Position numbers and translations under genes: made by a program
Notes under the pieces: model-generated
What the model saw: the letters and a program-made list of their open reading frames with translations, nothing else
The model's database searches: none
Told to the model about the DNA's origin: nothing
Assembly: GCF_900112195.1 (NCBI RefSeq)
Contig: NZ_FOKR01000004.1
Location: 26,415-90,414 of the forward strand
Direction: 5' to 3'
Length of the DNA: 64,000 nucleotides
Source: Butyrivibrio sp. YAB3001
Lineage (GTDB): Bacteria; Bacillota; Clostridia; Lachnospirales; Lachnospiraceae
Shown here: positions 1 to 9,393 of the stretch, in pieces
Position numbering within the stretch: the stretch's first letter is position 1
Layout: the number at the start of each line of letters is the position of its first letter

Positions 1-831
1 TTCCCATTTTCAATATGGAATGGCGGAAGACTGTTCAAGGAAGATCAGTGCGATGCTGCATTTGTCCAGAATGTTATTAGAAGCATCAACAACCAGGGGA
101 TTCCTGTTCGTTTCACCTTCACTAATCCACTTGTCAAAGAAAAAGATTTAAATGACGAATTTTGTAATTTCTGCTTAAAATCCGGCGATAATGGCAAGAA
201 CGAAGTTTTAGTCTTTTCTCCTATTCTTGAAGAATACATTAGAAAGAACTATCCTTCCTACGCAATAGATTCAACAACCTGTAAGGAAATCAAGAGCGTT
301 GAAGCTCTTAATGAAGAACTTGATAAAGATTACAAGTATGTAGTTCTAGACTACAACATGAACAATAAATGGGATGAAATTGAACAGCTTCATCACAAAG
401 AAAAACTCGAAGTATTGATAAACTGCCTCTGCACACCAAATTGTAAGAGACGTGGCGACCACTACAAAAACGTTGGTATAAATCAGGAAATAATGAAGAA
501 CAACCGCAAGCTCCCTCCGGATCAGAGAAGACCTATCGTTCCATGGTACTGCGAATACGGCGATAAGAACTGCCTTTACACAATTCAGGATTATCCAACC
601 TTCGTTCCTCCGGAACTCATTTGGGAAAAATATGTTCCAATGGGAATCAACAACTTTAAGATTGAAGGAAGAAGTGCTAATCTCTTCTCTCTTATCGAGA
701 CCTACAGTTACTTCATGTTAAAACCTGAGTACGTTGGCGAAGCAAGACTCCTGCTTCTCAGAAACCTTGAAGAAGCAAGGATTATTCAGGTAAATAAGCC
801 AAAGCCTTCAGTATTTAAAAATCCATATTAA
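1..831 (+). CDS. U32-peptidase-like protein, C-terminal part
   Basis: The reading frame is open from the first base of the window to a TAA, so the start lies outside; an internal ATG at 358 is not the start. About 276 residues are visible. The C-terminal half has cysteine-rich stretches (CTPNCKRRGDHY, and WYCEYGDKNC further on) and the motif NNFKIEGRS followed by a helix-rich tail. Together these recall the C-terminal region of U32 collagenase-like TIM-barrel proteins, in which cysteines bind an iron-sulfur cluster and an IEGR-type strand closes the barrel. Substrate unknown. The gene is convergent with the next one and is followed directly by a strong hairpin terminator. The U32 relation is a motif-level impression, not a certain family assignment. 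Confidence 0.6.
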   Translation, partial: FPFSIWNGGRLFKEDQCDAAFVQNVIRSINNQGIPVRFTFTNPLVKEKDLNDEFCNFCLKSGDNGKNEVLVFSPILEEYIRKNYPSYAIDSTTCKEIKSVEALNEELDKDYKYVVLDYNMNNKWDEIEQLHHKEKLEVLINCLCTPNCKRRGDHYKNVGINQEIMKNNRKLPPDQRRPIVPWYCEYGDKNCLYTIQDYPTFVPPELIWEKYVPMGINNFKIEGRSANLFSLIETYSYFMLKPEYVGEARLLLLRNLEEARIIQVNKPKPSVFKNPY

Positions 832-836
832 GATGC

Positions 837-871
837 AAAAACGACATTTGGAAACGTCAAATGTCGTTTTT
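837..871. terminator. Bidirectional rho-independent terminator
   Basis: A perfect 14-bp stem (arms 837-850 and 858-871) closes a 7-base loop. The A run in the left arm and T run in the right arm make it functional on either strand. It lies 6 bases after the stop of the U32-like gene and separates it from the convergent GIY-YIG gene. Confidence 0.85.
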
Positions 872-971
872 CTTTATTTAAGATATTTCGTCTGTTACTT
901 ATAACAGGCTGTTCTTAGCAAGATTCACCATTACACTCCATGACTCATACTTAGTCTGTCTCTATATAAAC

Positions 972-1217
972 TCATACCTTAGCAAAGATAAGTTGTTCCT
1001 TCTGCTTCCTTGTAAGCTGCTTTATATGCCACTCACGACTTTGCGCTTCCTCTTTTGTTTCAAACTCTTCATAGTAAACCAGCTCAACCGGAAGTCTTGC
1101 CCTGGTATATTTTCCACCTTTCCCTTCATTGTGAGTCTTAAGTCTTTTTTCAAGATTGTTTGTCCAACCACAATAATAGGTACCATCTGCACATTTTAAG
1201 ATATATGTATAATTCAT
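972..1217 (-). CDS. GIY-YIG domain protein (UPF0213/YhbQ-like)
   Basis: An 81-residue protein made of a single GIY-YIG nuclease-type domain. The signature appears as [17 protein letters not shown] near the N-terminus, followed by the KR and the [10 protein letters not shown] segment typical of the small stand-alone YhbQ/UPF0213 family, and it ends with the usual E-W-x-I-K-x-L-x-R-x-K-K-like tail. These proteins are widespread and their cellular role is poorly defined; some members cleave DNA. The length matches the family (80-100 aa). It starts with ATG; the ribosome binding site is weak. It is probably unrelated to the glycan genes. Confidence 0.85.
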   Translation of the reverse strand: MNYTYILKCADGTYYCGWTNNLEKRLKTHNEGKGGKYTRARLPVELVYYEEFETKEEAQSREWHIKQLTRKQKEQLIFAKV

Positions 1218-1249
1218 AGCTATTTTTATGGCCTTTTCTAAAACATCAT

Positions 1250-1906
1250 TTAATCATTCAGTAGAAAATCCCTAAACTCTCCCACGCTCTTAAACACAAA
1301 GTCCGCATTTTCTCTCATATGCTTCTCGTTTTCAGGAATGTCGAAGCACCAGCAGGCAGCTGCAAAATCTATGCCCGCTGCCTTTGCCATATCAAGGCCT
1401 GGCTTTAGATCATCAATCATAAGAATATCTTTTTTCTCAAGACCATATTTTTCCATAAGCTTATAAACAGGCACAGGTGATGGCTTACGCTCATCAAGTG
1501 GCTGTTCCCATCCGAATATCATATCCGGTTCAGGAAGATTATTATGTCTGTAATCCTTAAGGATATTATCGGCGTAAGAATGGGAAACAACCGCTATTAT
1601 TCCACCCTCTGCCTTCTGACGCTCCATGATTTCTTTTATCCCCGGAAAAGCATCTGCGCAATGATTCCTTGCATACTCATACCAGTAAAGCTCTTCTGTC
1701 TTGAGCTCCTCATCGTTTAGTCCGCAAATTTCACTAAAAAACGCCATAACTCCGGGATGAAAATTATATCTCACATAATCCTCAAGTGAATACTGAATCT
1801 CCGGATGAAACTTTTTCATATATTCAGCAAAGCTTGGATAATGTATCGTAGCTGTGCTATTTACAGTTGTATCATCATGATCAAAAATTAGACATTTATA
1901 TTTCAA
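1250..1906 (-). CDS. HAD-superfamily phosphatase
   Basis: A 218-residue haloacid-dehalogenase-type hydrolase. Motif I is FDHDDTTVN at residues 8-16 (catalytic Asp pair D9/D11), motif II is VVSHS, the conserved Lys lies in [10 protein letters not shown], and motif III/IV is MIDDLKPG. A helical cap insertion sits between motifs I and II, as in the phosphoglycolate phosphatase/beta-phosphoglucomutase group. It should hydrolyse a small phosphorylated metabolite; the substrate cannot be read. The start appears to be TTG, because no in-frame ATG precedes motif I and AGGAG lies 11 bases upstream. It may be a housekeeping gene bordering the glycan island rather than part of it. Confidence 0.8.
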   Translation of the reverse strand: MKYKCLIFDHDDTTVNSTATIHYPSFAEYMKKFHPEIQYSLEDYVRYNFHPGVMAFFSEICGLNDEELKTEELYWYEYARNHCADAFPGIKEIMERQKAEGGIIAVVSHSYADNILKDYRHNNLPEPDMIFGWEQPLDERKPSPVPVYKLMEKYGLEKKDILMIDDLKPGLDMAKAAGIDFAAACWCFDIPENEKHMRENADFVFKSVGEFRDFLLND

Positions 1907-2004
1907 TTATTTATACGCTCCTAACAGTTTTACCAACATTATATCATCAAAGCGCATTTATATCTGTGACATTATCCGTTAATTAAATAATATTCAAATA
2001 CACA

Positions 2005-2037
2005 TAATAAAGAGCCACTAGAAATCACAAGCAGCTC
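2005..2037 (-). terminator. Candidate terminator overlapping the stop codon
   Basis: On the minus strand AGAGC...GCTCT arms, extended by wobble pairs, form a roughly 9-bp hairpin that contains the stop codon of the CgeB-like gene and is followed by TTTATT. The stem is imperfect and the T tract short, so this is tentative; it would end the glycan operon. Confidence 0.35.
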
Positions 2038-3185
2038 TCTATCAGCATATCATTCACTATTTTCTGATTATCAAACCTCTCCTTCACAGCAAAGTAGCCA
2101 TTTAGCGCAATTTTCCTGCGCTCATCATCATGTGAAAGGTAATACTGAACCTTATCCTCTAATTCATCAAGAGTTCTGTAGACAACTATTTCTTTTCCTA
2201 TATCAAATAACTCTTCAATCTCAGGCTGGTAATTTGAAAGAACAAATCCTCCAACTCCCATGATATCGAATACTCTAAGTGGAATCCCGGATGTGATGCT
2301 GTGAAGTGTTATGTTGATATTTATTTTACTAAGGGCATATGCCTTGGGGAGTTCATCCATATAATTAAGCGGCGGCTGAGGAACAATCCCTGAAATATTG
2401 ACATTTTTTTCATAAGTGTAAAAACGCATTCCATACTTTGCCAGCCGTCCAAGCATATCAGTTCGTTCCAAATCAGCAAGTTTATATGAAATCAAAGTTG
2501 AACAGAAAAAATCATCCAGAGGCATTTTGAATTTATCATTAAACTTACCCCTATCAAGATCTGTTAACTTGTCCAAAGCCTGCTCACTAAGTCTTCCGTG
2601 AATTCTGTCTATGCCATCCCATTTTCCATAGGCATCATCAATAATATTCTGATATTCCTGTTTTGTAGCTTCATCAACAACTTGCCCCGCCAGGTCATAT
2701 ATACCATCTGAAAAAAGATTACCAATAAACGAAACATTGCAGGAATACTTTTTCTCATCTTCATCAGTTATAACAATCGCGGAATTACGAAATACATTAG
2801 TTCCCAAATGCTGATAATATGCATGTTTTCCACCACATTGTCTTATAGTCTCAACTTGTTTTTTATCAAAAGAAAAAATATAGTTGCAATCATTACTTAC
2901 TGAGTTCTCATAGAGTGTCTGAAGGGGGCAATCATAAACCCACGAAACATAAGGAATGCTGCATATAGAACACCCATCTGACAAGGCCGGGCAAAAGTCA
3001 TAGGTAAATACTGCATCAATCTGATTTTCCTTGATATATTGTTCAAACTTTAATGCATCATCTTTTTCTGTACTATAAATAGATATTTCTGAATCCATTA
3101 TCTGTACATCAAATCCCGCCTGAAGAAGCGCCCATACTAAATCTTCTTTTCTTAGTTCTTTAAAATATACTACTGCAACTGTCAT
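2025..3185 (-). CDS. CgeB-like glycosyltransferase (DUF3880 + Glyco_trans_1_2)
   Basis: A 386-residue GT-B type transferase. The N-terminal part (about 1-130) contains the [14 protein letters not shown] and [11 protein letters not shown] segments that mark DUF3880 proteins. The C-terminal part carries the block [35 protein letters not shown], a nucleotide-sugar binding region shared with CgeB of spore coats. It has six close relatives in this window (12363, 13701, 17611, 34277, 35474, 45583). Cytosolic; the donor sugar is unknown. AGGAG lies unusually close (2-3 bases) to the ATG. As the last gene of the minus-strand run it probably acts on the same glycan as its neighbours. Confidence 0.8.
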   Translation of the reverse strand: [386 protein letters not shown]

Positions 3186-3254
3186 CTCTCCTAAACCATC
3201 TTTATATCAAAGCCACTCTAAAAACCATTTTGTGTGGCATCAGTTGTTTCCATT

Positions 3255-4541
3255 TCATTTATTCCTTTTAAACACGGGATTAACTTTTCCACCACGCAAT
3301 ATTCCATCAACACTATCCTGATCAATAGCTTTTCTAATGAGATCAAAGGCTTTTTCAGAAGCAGCGAGATACCGCTGCGCCTCTTCCTTTGAATGTGCTG
3401 CATTTAGGTTATAAACAGCAAATACCAATATGCCATTATCAATCATTGTCTGTGAATAAATTGAATGCACATCAAGATAGGAAAGGCTTCCATGTCCCTC
3501 AAAAGACAGACCGCAATGTGCAGGAAGCCCACAAACCGAAAGAATATCATTTAGTCCATACTTATCAATAAGGTCAATCATGCCATTTCTCATGATCTTA
3601 CCAACATTTTCTATATGCTCATAAAACCCAGGTCTCTCAAGGACTCTGATAGTAGCAAGCGAAGCCGCTAATCCTATACTATCTCCTCCAAATGTAGTAG
3701 ATATAAAAACTCCCTGCTCTATCTGATCAAGCAATTCTCTTTTTCCGGCAACAGCTGAAATAGCATAGCCGTTAGCCATGCCTTTACCAATTGCCACAAG
3801 ATCAGGTTTCACTCCATAAAGCTCCGATGCGCCTCCCAAAGCATATCTAAATCCTGAAACCACCTCATCAAAGATCAAAACTGCGCCATACCTATGCGTT
3901 ATCTCTTTAACACATTCAAGGTAATCACTCTGTGGTCCATCAGCCTGTATAGGTTCAAGAATAACCGCTGCAACATCATTGCCTTTTAATTTACTCTCTA
4001 AATCTCCTAAGTCATTATATTTAAAATTCTTTGTAAGTTCGCATACAGCTTTCGGTACACCTTTATTATTCTCCGATGCCCCTATCGACCAGTCATGCAT
4101 CCCATGATATCCCGACATCAGTACCTTTTCCCGTCCTGTATAAGCCCGCGCAAGTCTGATTGCAGCTGTTGTAGCGTCGCTACCATTTTTTACAAATCTG
4201 ACCATTTCAGCGCATGGAATTATTTCACATAGTTTCTCAGCCAATTCAACTTCTAACTCAGACTGTAATGATCCACTTGCAAATTTATTCACCTGTGCTA
4301 TAACAGCATCATTTACCTCTTTGTTATTATATCCAAGTATTACCGGTCCTAGTGCGCACATGAAATCAAGGAATTTATTTCCATCTACATCATAAACATA
4401 GCATTCCTCGCCCCGCTCCATGTAAGATGGTGCTAACCCTTCACAAAAATACCTATATGATTTACTGTATGTTTGAGCTGCTAGCGGAGATACCTTTAGC
4501 TCCCTTTTCAATAGTTCCTGAGATTTATCAAATCTGCACAT
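3255..4541 (-). CDS. GSA-like class III aminotransferase
   Basis: A 428-residue PLP-dependent aminotransferase of class III, resembling glutamate-1-semialdehyde aminomutase (HemL) over its whole length. Visible marks are FVKNGSDATTAAIRLAR (phosphate binding), GYHGMHDW, FDEVVSGFR at 224-232 (PLP ring Asp) and IGKGMANG with the Schiff-base Lys at 253. HemL itself is unlikely here: the gene lies between an SpsF-like cytidylyltransferase and a CgeB-like transferase, with no other haem genes. GSA-like paralogs of this kind are found in surface-sugar clusters, where they install an amino group on a keto-sugar or keto-acid. AGGAG stands 8 bases before the ATG. The substrate is an inference from context. 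Confidence 0.75.
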   Translation of the reverse strand: MCRFDKSQELLKRELKVSPLAAQTYSKSYRYFCEGLAPSYMERGEECYVYDVDGNKFLDFMCALGPVILGYNNKEVNDAVIAQVNKFASGSLQSELEVELAEKLCEIIPCAEMVRFVKNGSDATTAAIRLARAYTGREKVLMSGYHGMHDWSIGASENNKGVPKAVCELTKNFKYNDLGDLESKLKGNDVAAVILEPIQADGPQSDYLECVKEITHRYGAVLIFDEVVSGFRYALGGASELYGVKPDLVAIGKGMANGYAISAVAGKRELLDQIEQGVFISTTFGGDSIGLAASLATIRVLERPGFYEHIENVGKIMRNGMIDLIDKYGLNDILSVCGLPAHCGLSFEGHGSLSYLDVHSIYSQTMIDNGILVFAVYNLNAAHSKEEAQRYLAASEKAFDLIRKAIDQDSVDGILRGGKVNPVFKRNK

Positions 4542-4577
4542 TCATATATCTCCTGATTTCTCTAATAGAAATAATGC

Positions 4578-5354
4578 TCAACTATTATCTGTAGACACAA
4601 ATTTATCTTCTCTGATTGACTTTTCCAAGCCTTCGTTACGCTTATATTTCTCATTTATCGTTAATAACTCAGGGCATTCTTTAAAATACTCCAAAATATC
4701 TTTATACCCAAATTCATCTGTTCCTTTATCTATCAAAAAATGCTTATATATTTTCTCAACCAGTTCAAAATCCTCCGGTTCATCAACCGTCCACCTATAT
4801 TTACCAAAGTCACCTATAGGTGAAACAAAATCCTGAATAGAAAACAGTTCAGGATTTCTGACGATATATTGTGTAACATGTTCTCTTTCAAAAGAATGCC
4901 TTGCCTCTCTCCAAGACTGTTCAAGCGCACTATATCTGATAATCTCTAAATCCAGCCCATCAGCAAAAGTTTCGCTTATCATTCCAAGGTAATCCGTTTC
5001 AGGTCTAAGCTGTGATATTGCCAGGTCAAGCAAACCAGCATCAAAACATGGACAATCTGCCGTAAGTCTAATAACATATTCCGGCTTGAGCAATTTTGCA
5101 GTCTGATAAAATCTGTCAAGAACATCATCTTCCGAGCCTATGCCAATCCTTATTCCTATCGAGCTGCATAGATTTACAAGTGGCAGATTATTCTTTTCTA
5201 TAGACGTAATAACCATTACCTCATCTATAAATTGACTCTTCATTACTCTTGTTATCATTCTCTTAAGAACCGGTGCTCCACACAGTTCCATAAGAACTTT
5301 GTTAGGAAGCCTGCTGGAACCGCACCTTGCCTGAATCATAGCCAAATATTTCAT
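4578..5354 (-). CDS. SpsF-type cytidylyltransferase
   Basis: A 258-residue nucleotidyltransferase of the CMP-KDO/CMP-sialate synthetase superfamily, SpsF branch. It opens with MIQARCGSSRLPNKVL, the CTP-binding signature of the family, and has LTADCPCFD with the metal-binding Asp near the middle. It should activate an acidic or phosphorylated sugar with CTP. It lies 36 bases upstream of the GSA-like aminotransferase and 28 bases after the aldo/keto reductase, in one operon with the PseB-like dehydratase. AAAGGG precedes the ATG. No nonulosonate synthase (NeuB/PseI) is present, so the substrate is open. Confidence 0.8.
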   Translation of the reverse strand: MKYLAMIQARCGSSRLPNKVLMELCGAPVLKRMITRVMKSQFIDEVMVITSIEKNNLPLVNLCSSIGIRIGIGSEDDVLDRFYQTAKLLKPEYVIRLTADCPCFDAGLLDLAISQLRPETDYLGMISETFADGLDLEIIRYSALEQSWREARHSFEREHVTQYIVRNPELFSIQDFVSPIGDFGKYRWTVDEPEDFELVEKIYKHFLIDKGTDEFGYKDILEYFKECPELLTINEKYKRNEGLEKSIREDKFVSTDNS

Positions 5355-5382
5355 ATAGTGTCCCTTTATACTGCATGTATTC

Positions 5383-6273
5383 TTAATTGTATTTCCCCCA
5401 CTCCGAAGGATTGATCATATCATCTGGTACTCCATCCATAACTTTTTCTATATCATGCATTAAACCATTATCAAAACTCGTAAATCCACTTTTAAGACCA
5501 ATATTATCAGAAAGTTGTTCAATCGTTTCGCATCCCATTAATATGTCATCAATATAACCATTGCTTTTAACTACATCAAAACACAACTGTGAAATACTGA
5601 CATTTAACTTCTCTGCTAATTTGTGTATAAATTCAAGATAAGTAACAGCACCTATCTTTTTCACAAATTCATCATCAGTTCTTTTAAAAACCAGCCCCTG
5701 TAAAAAGATACTCCTCGCAAATATTCTAATTCCTTTATCGTGCGCCTCTTTAATAACATCATTCCACAAATCCAATGAGAAAATATTGTATGGAATCTGA
5801 ACGATATCAACTTTTTGAGCCAAGAAAGAACATATATATTCAAGTTCTTTGGGGAAATATATCGATATACCCACATTATCAATCAAGCCTTCATGTTTTA
5901 TTTGCTCAAGCGTAGCTATCAACTCAGCATTCTTGCATTGTTCAAAACGATGAAGATAATAGCAATACAACCTTGGAACTTTAAGTTTTTCGCAGGAACG
6001 AGCAATTACCTTTTTTATACTATAAATATCACTTTTATTTTTTTCTAAAAAATCGATTGAAAGCTTAGTACAGATATCAAAACTATTGCCTGAACGTTGG
6101 TGGTAATACCCAATTAATTCCTCTGACTCTTCATATGCCGGAGCTGTATCCAGCCTACGTATTCCATTCTTGTATGCAATGTCCAATATCTCAATAGCCT
6201 GCCTGAAAGGAGGTTTACCTATTGCATTATTTATGCCGTAATTCATCCCAAGTTGAACTGTACCCAAAATCAT
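5383..6273 (-). CDS. Aldo/keto reductase
   Basis: A 296-residue NAD(P)H-dependent aldo/keto reductase. The catalytic tetrad is visible: Asp and Tyr in RLDTAPAYEESEE, Lys in CTKLS and His in YYLHRFE. The barrel starts at MILGTVQLGMNYGIN. A longer reading from 6300 would add nine residues, but AGGAGT lies inside that extension, about 9 bases before the ATG at 6273, and the family begins here, so I take 6273. Reductases of this subfamily are often fused to or adjacent to SpsF-type cytidylyltransferases in spore-coat and flagellin sugar loci, as here. It probably reduces a sugar intermediate of the same pathway. Confidence 0.8.
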   Translation of the reverse strand: MILGTVQLGMNYGINNAIGKPPFRQAIEILDIAYKNGIRRLDTAPAYEESEELIGYYHQRSGNSFDICTKLSIDFLEKNKSDIYSIKKVIARSCEKLKVPRLYCYYLHRFEQCKNAELIATLEQIKHEGLIDNVGISIYFPKELEYICSFLAQKVDIVQIPYNIFSLDLWNDVIKEAHDKGIRIFARSIFLQGLVFKRTDDEFVKKIGAVTYLEFIHKLAEKLNVSISQLCFDVVKSNGYIDDILMGCETIEQLSDNIGLKSGFTSFDNGLMHDIEKVMDGVPDDMINPSEWGKYN

Positions 6274-6306
6274 CAGTCGTCTACTCCTGATATAAGTCAT
6301 TTGAAA

Positions 6307-7302
6307 TCAATGAATATCAAGGTCAGTTTTAAGCTTTTCTCTAAGTTCTTCTACTGTCAAAAAAACTTTATTTGTTCCCGAGTTGTATTCAAATCCAGGT
6401 TCTACCAATTTACCGCCAGGTATTATAAAAGTCTTGCTCCACCAATCATAATGAGGATAAATTATATAATTTTTCTCATATTCATAGGTTCTGACAGAAT
6501 CCTCTCTGGTGATCATAACCTCATGAAGCTTCTCTCCTTCCCTTATCCCGACTTCTTTTAGTTCGCAGTCTTCCTTCATTGCCTTTGCCAGATCAGTAAT
6601 TCTAAAAGAAGGAATCTTGGAAATATATGTTTCTCCACCACGAGAATTTTCAAGAGCCTGAACAACTAATTCAACTCCCTGTTCAAGGCTTATCCAAAAT
6701 CTAGTCATGTTGAAATCTGTTATAGGAAGAACACTTTCACCTCTATCTATTATGCTCTGAAAGAAAGGTATGACTGAGCCTCTTGATCCTGCAACATTCC
6801 CGTATCTTACCACAGAAAATGTTGTGCCATTTGCTCCACCGTACGCATTGGCTGCGCAGAATAATTTATCGGACACAAACTTGGTTCCGCCATATAAATT
6901 AATTGGACTGACTGCTTTATCAGTTGAAAGAGCTACAACTTTGTCCACTTCTTCATCAAGCGCAGCTTCAATCACGTTAACAGCCCCCATTATATTAGTT
7001 TTAATCGCTTCATTAGGATTATATTCGCATGCCGGCACCTGCTTTAATGCAGCAGCATGAATAACATAATCCACGCCTTTCATAGCGCGTCGTAAGCGAG
7101 CTGCATCTCTTACATCGCCGATAAAAAATCGCAAAGCATCCTCATATTCTTTATAGCGATTCGCCATATGATATTGTTTAAACTCATCACGGCTATAAAT
7201 AATCAGTTTCTTGGGGTTATAATGAGCAAATACATACTCAACAAAATGATGACCAAAAGAACCAGTTCCGCCCGTCACTAAAATAGTCTTATTATTCAGC
7301 AT
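6307..7302 (-). CDS. pseB: UDP-GlcNAc 4,6-dehydratase (PseB/FlaA1-like)
   Basis: A 331-residue extended short-chain dehydrogenase. NAD(P)-binding TGGTGSFG at 10-17; the catalytic region is LSTDKAVSPINLYGGTK with Asp128, Lys129, Tyr137 and Lys141. STDKA plus YGGTK is the hallmark of the inverting 4,6-dehydratases (PseB, FlaA1), which convert UDP-GlcNAc to UDP-2-acetamido-2,6-dideoxy-L-arabino-hexos-4-ulose, the first step to pseudaminic acid and related flagellar sugars. Length fits PseB (about 330 aa). It leads a chain with the aldo/keto reductase, cytidylyltransferase and aminotransferase, gaps 28-38 bases. A PseC-type aminotransferase and the other Pse enzymes are absent, so the final sugar need not be pseudaminic acid. 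Confidence 0.87.
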   Translation of the reverse strand: MLNNKTILVTGGTGSFGHHFVEYVFAHYNPKKLIIYSRDEFKQYHMANRYKEYEDALRFFIGDVRDAARLRRAMKGVDYVIHAAALKQVPACEYNPNEAIKTNIMGAVNVIEAALDEEVDKVVALSTDKAVSPINLYGGTKFVSDKLFCAANAYGGANGTTFSVVRYGNVAGSRGSVIPFFQSIIDRGESVLPITDFNMTRFWISLEQGVELVVQALENSRGGETYISKIPSFRITDLAKAMKEDCELKEVGIREGEKLHEVMITREDSVRTYEYEKNYIIYPHYDWWSKTFIIPGGKLVEPGFEYNSGTNKVFLTVEELREKLKTDLDIH

Positions 7303-7340
7303 AATACTTATCCCTCTATATAAAACAGATTCATTTGCTT

Positions 7341-7661
7341 TTATACTAAATACTTATCATTATTCGCTCCTGGTATTTTAACTACAACATTTGTAGCATC
7401 GGTTATCGCTGTAAAATCTGTTGCATCTCCCGGTTCCATGACAATGATGTCATCCTTATAATACCGAACACCATTCATTTCAACTTCGCCATCTACTATA
7501 ACCGTATATTCAGTGGCTATTTTATGATAATGTTTATCTTCATGATCCCCGGCTTTATATCTTTTCACGGCCACTTCAACATCATTAGTTTGAAATAGAG
7601 ACGGTGTAAAATTCCCAATAAACCACCCCTTGGTCATATTATTTAACTTACCAATCTTCAT
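7341..7661 (-). CDS. Small cupin-domain protein
   Basis: A 106-residue single-domain cupin. Cupin motif 1 is DHEDKHYHKIATEYTVI-DGEVEM (histidines and Glu for a metal or substrate) and the second part is MEPGDATDF. An upstream TTG at 7676 keeps the frame open, but GGGAG sits 7-8 bases before the ATG at 7661 and is itself inside that extension, so 7661 is the start. It lies just upstream of pseB in the same operon. Cupins at this place in sugar clusters can be sugar isomerases or epimerases, but at 106 aa this one is shorter than the FdtA/QdtA or RmlC enzymes. Function not assigned. Confidence 0.75.
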   Translation of the reverse strand: MKIGKLNNMTKGWFIGNFTPSLFQTNDVEVAVKRYKAGDHEDKHYHKIATEYTVIVDGEVEMNGVRYYKDDIIVMEPGDATDFTAITDATNVVVKIPGANNDKYLV

Positions 7662-7718
7662 TTTGAATTCTCCCAAATACTAACCCAAAACAATATGCTT
7701 TAACCTTTTTTTCTTTAC

Positions 7719-9389
7719 TTATTCTTCTTTCTTTTTTGCGCATACAAGATATTGCAGCATATCAAAAGCGCTTCTGTCGACTACTCCTTCAATTCTCGTA
7801 AGCTTATCAAAGAAGTCGCCATACTTTCTTGAATTCCTGAGATGATCAGGCAAGCCATATAGATCTACTATCTCATAACCTCTTTCCGTAAATAATTTCA
7901 CCACTTCATTTTGTGTGAAAAATCTCAAATGAGTTCTGTCCAAAACGCCTGCATCCATATAAGTAAAATTACCATGAAGAAGTTCATATATAACTTCAGC
8001 ATCCAAAATATTCGGTATACTTGCGATTATGCATCCACCAGGTTTTAAATGCTTTTTAAGATTATCAACAAGTGTATACGGATCAACCAGATGCTCCAGC
8101 ACATCTCCAAAAAGAATATAATCATACTCCTCATCATCCGCAAAATTATATGTTTCAATATTTCCGTACTCAATGTTCACATAATTCTTGGCTATTTCTG
8201 TAAGTTTTTGAACTATTTCAACTCCTTTTACTCTTACATTAGGATATCTATATTGTATATTTAAAAGTGTAGTTCCAAGGCCTGCGCCAACCTCAAGGAC
8301 ATCAAATTCTTCATCAATATCTTTCTTGAACAGGTCTATCATTTCATTTCTGACATTCATATAATATTCAGCCAGGAATCCCCATTTTTCAGTAAATTTA
8401 TCCCTGTCAGAATCCAAGTACTTTTTATTCTTAGCATTAAGCTCTTCCCTAATTTTGCGATAGACATAACTATTCCAGCAAGCCACGTTATGATAGCCGC
8501 TTTTAATAATATTTAAGGAAAGCTCAGTAAAATTAGAACCATCACTGAGCATGTATTCATCTATAGGGAATACTTTATATATAACATCCCGCTTAATCAG
8601 AACAAAGTTACCATCAACAGAGCATTTTGTCTCATATGGACGTGCCATAGGAATATTATTTAGAAGTGCAAAGTCATAACTCTCACTCTCGCTATGAACA
8701 TTTTTCTGTGGGCGTATTTGCATATAGAATGCGAAATTAGCTACTGCACTGCATGCTCCAATATCATCACTCTCATATAGTCCAAGTCTCAAATTGTATA
8801 ATGCATTAGGCATCATTACAACATCACTTCTTAAGAGGAATACATCATTGTCCTTATTAGATTTCAGAACAGCTTCATTTATTAAACCAATCCTTTTTTC
8901 AAAATCTAAAGCTTCGATTTTCTCAATCTCATAACAATCCCTAAAACAATTGTCCTTTATTCCGTCCAGGCATTTTTTCAAATATTCTTTTTCCTCATCA
9001 TAAATGACTAAAATAGTAACCTTTCTTACATTAGGCTTAGCCATTTCTCTATAATCATTTAATATAGTCTCTACCGTTTCAATATCTTCTTCAGTGCCGT
9101 ACTTTCTTGCAAAATAAAGAGCATTTTCATATGTCAGATAAGCCTTTTCCGGATTTGTCCTGCTATAATAATTTCCCAACAAAATGTATAATTCATAATT
9201 AAAGATATTGAGCTTAAGCCCAGATTGAATTATCTCAAACAAACTTTCAGAATCATCAAAATGTTCAAGGATCGTTGCCCCGATTATGCACATATCTTCA
9301 TCAAGTTTTTTCCCCTCAGTATAATTCAAAAATAATTCTAAAGCTTCTTCCCATGATTCATTCTGAATTGCTGATAAAATATTTTCCAT
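7719..9389 (-). CDS. TPR-like / GT2-fold / SAM methyltransferase fusion
   Basis: A 556-residue three-part protein. Residues 1-115 are helical repeats of TPR type. Residues about 120-330 follow the GT2 fold in outline (VTILVIYDEEKEYLKKCLDGI at the first strand), but the usual D-N-x-S-T-D is missing and the DxD position reads LLRSDVVMM, so glycosyl transfer is doubtful. Residues about 350-550 are a class I methyltransferase with EVGAGLGTTLL (SAM motif I), GVEIV and YILFGDVLEHLVDP. It likely methylates a sugar or glycan. Its nearest relative is 32587-34251; a third, 29828-31567, keeps the GT2 residues. ATG preceded by AAGGGC. Confidence 0.75.
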   Translation of the reverse strand: MENILSAIQNESWEEALELFLNYTEGKKLDEDMCIIGATILEHFDDSESLFEIIQSGLKLNIFNYELYILLGNYYSRTNPEKAYLTYENALYFARKYGTEEDIETVETILNDYREMAKPNVRKVTILVIYDEEKEYLKKCLDGIKDNCFRDCYEIEKIEALDFEKRIGLINEAVLKSNKDNDVFLLRSDVVMMPNALYNLRLGLYESDDIGACSAVANFAFYMQIRPQKNVHSESESYDFALLNNIPMARPYETKCSVDGNFVLIKRDVIYKVFPIDEYMLSDGSNFTELSLNIIKSGYHNVACWNSYVYRKIREELNAKNKKYLDSDRDKFTEKWGFLAEYYMNVRNEMIDLFKKDIDEEFDVLEVGAGLGTTLLNIQYRYPNVRVKGVEIVQKLTEIAKNYVNIEYGNIETYNFADDEEYDYILFGDVLEHLVDPYTLVDNLKKHLKPGGCIIASIPNILDAEVIYELLHGNFTYMDAGVLDRTHLRFFTQNEVVKLFTERGYEIVDLYGLPDHLRNSRKYGDFFDKLTRIEGVVDRSAFDMLQYLVCAKKKEE

Positions 9390-9393
9390 ATGC

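Noticed and set aside
3255..4541. Identification as hemL (haem synthesis)
   Set aside because: Sequence resembles HemL, but the operon is a sugar-nucleotide cassette and no other haem gene is near.
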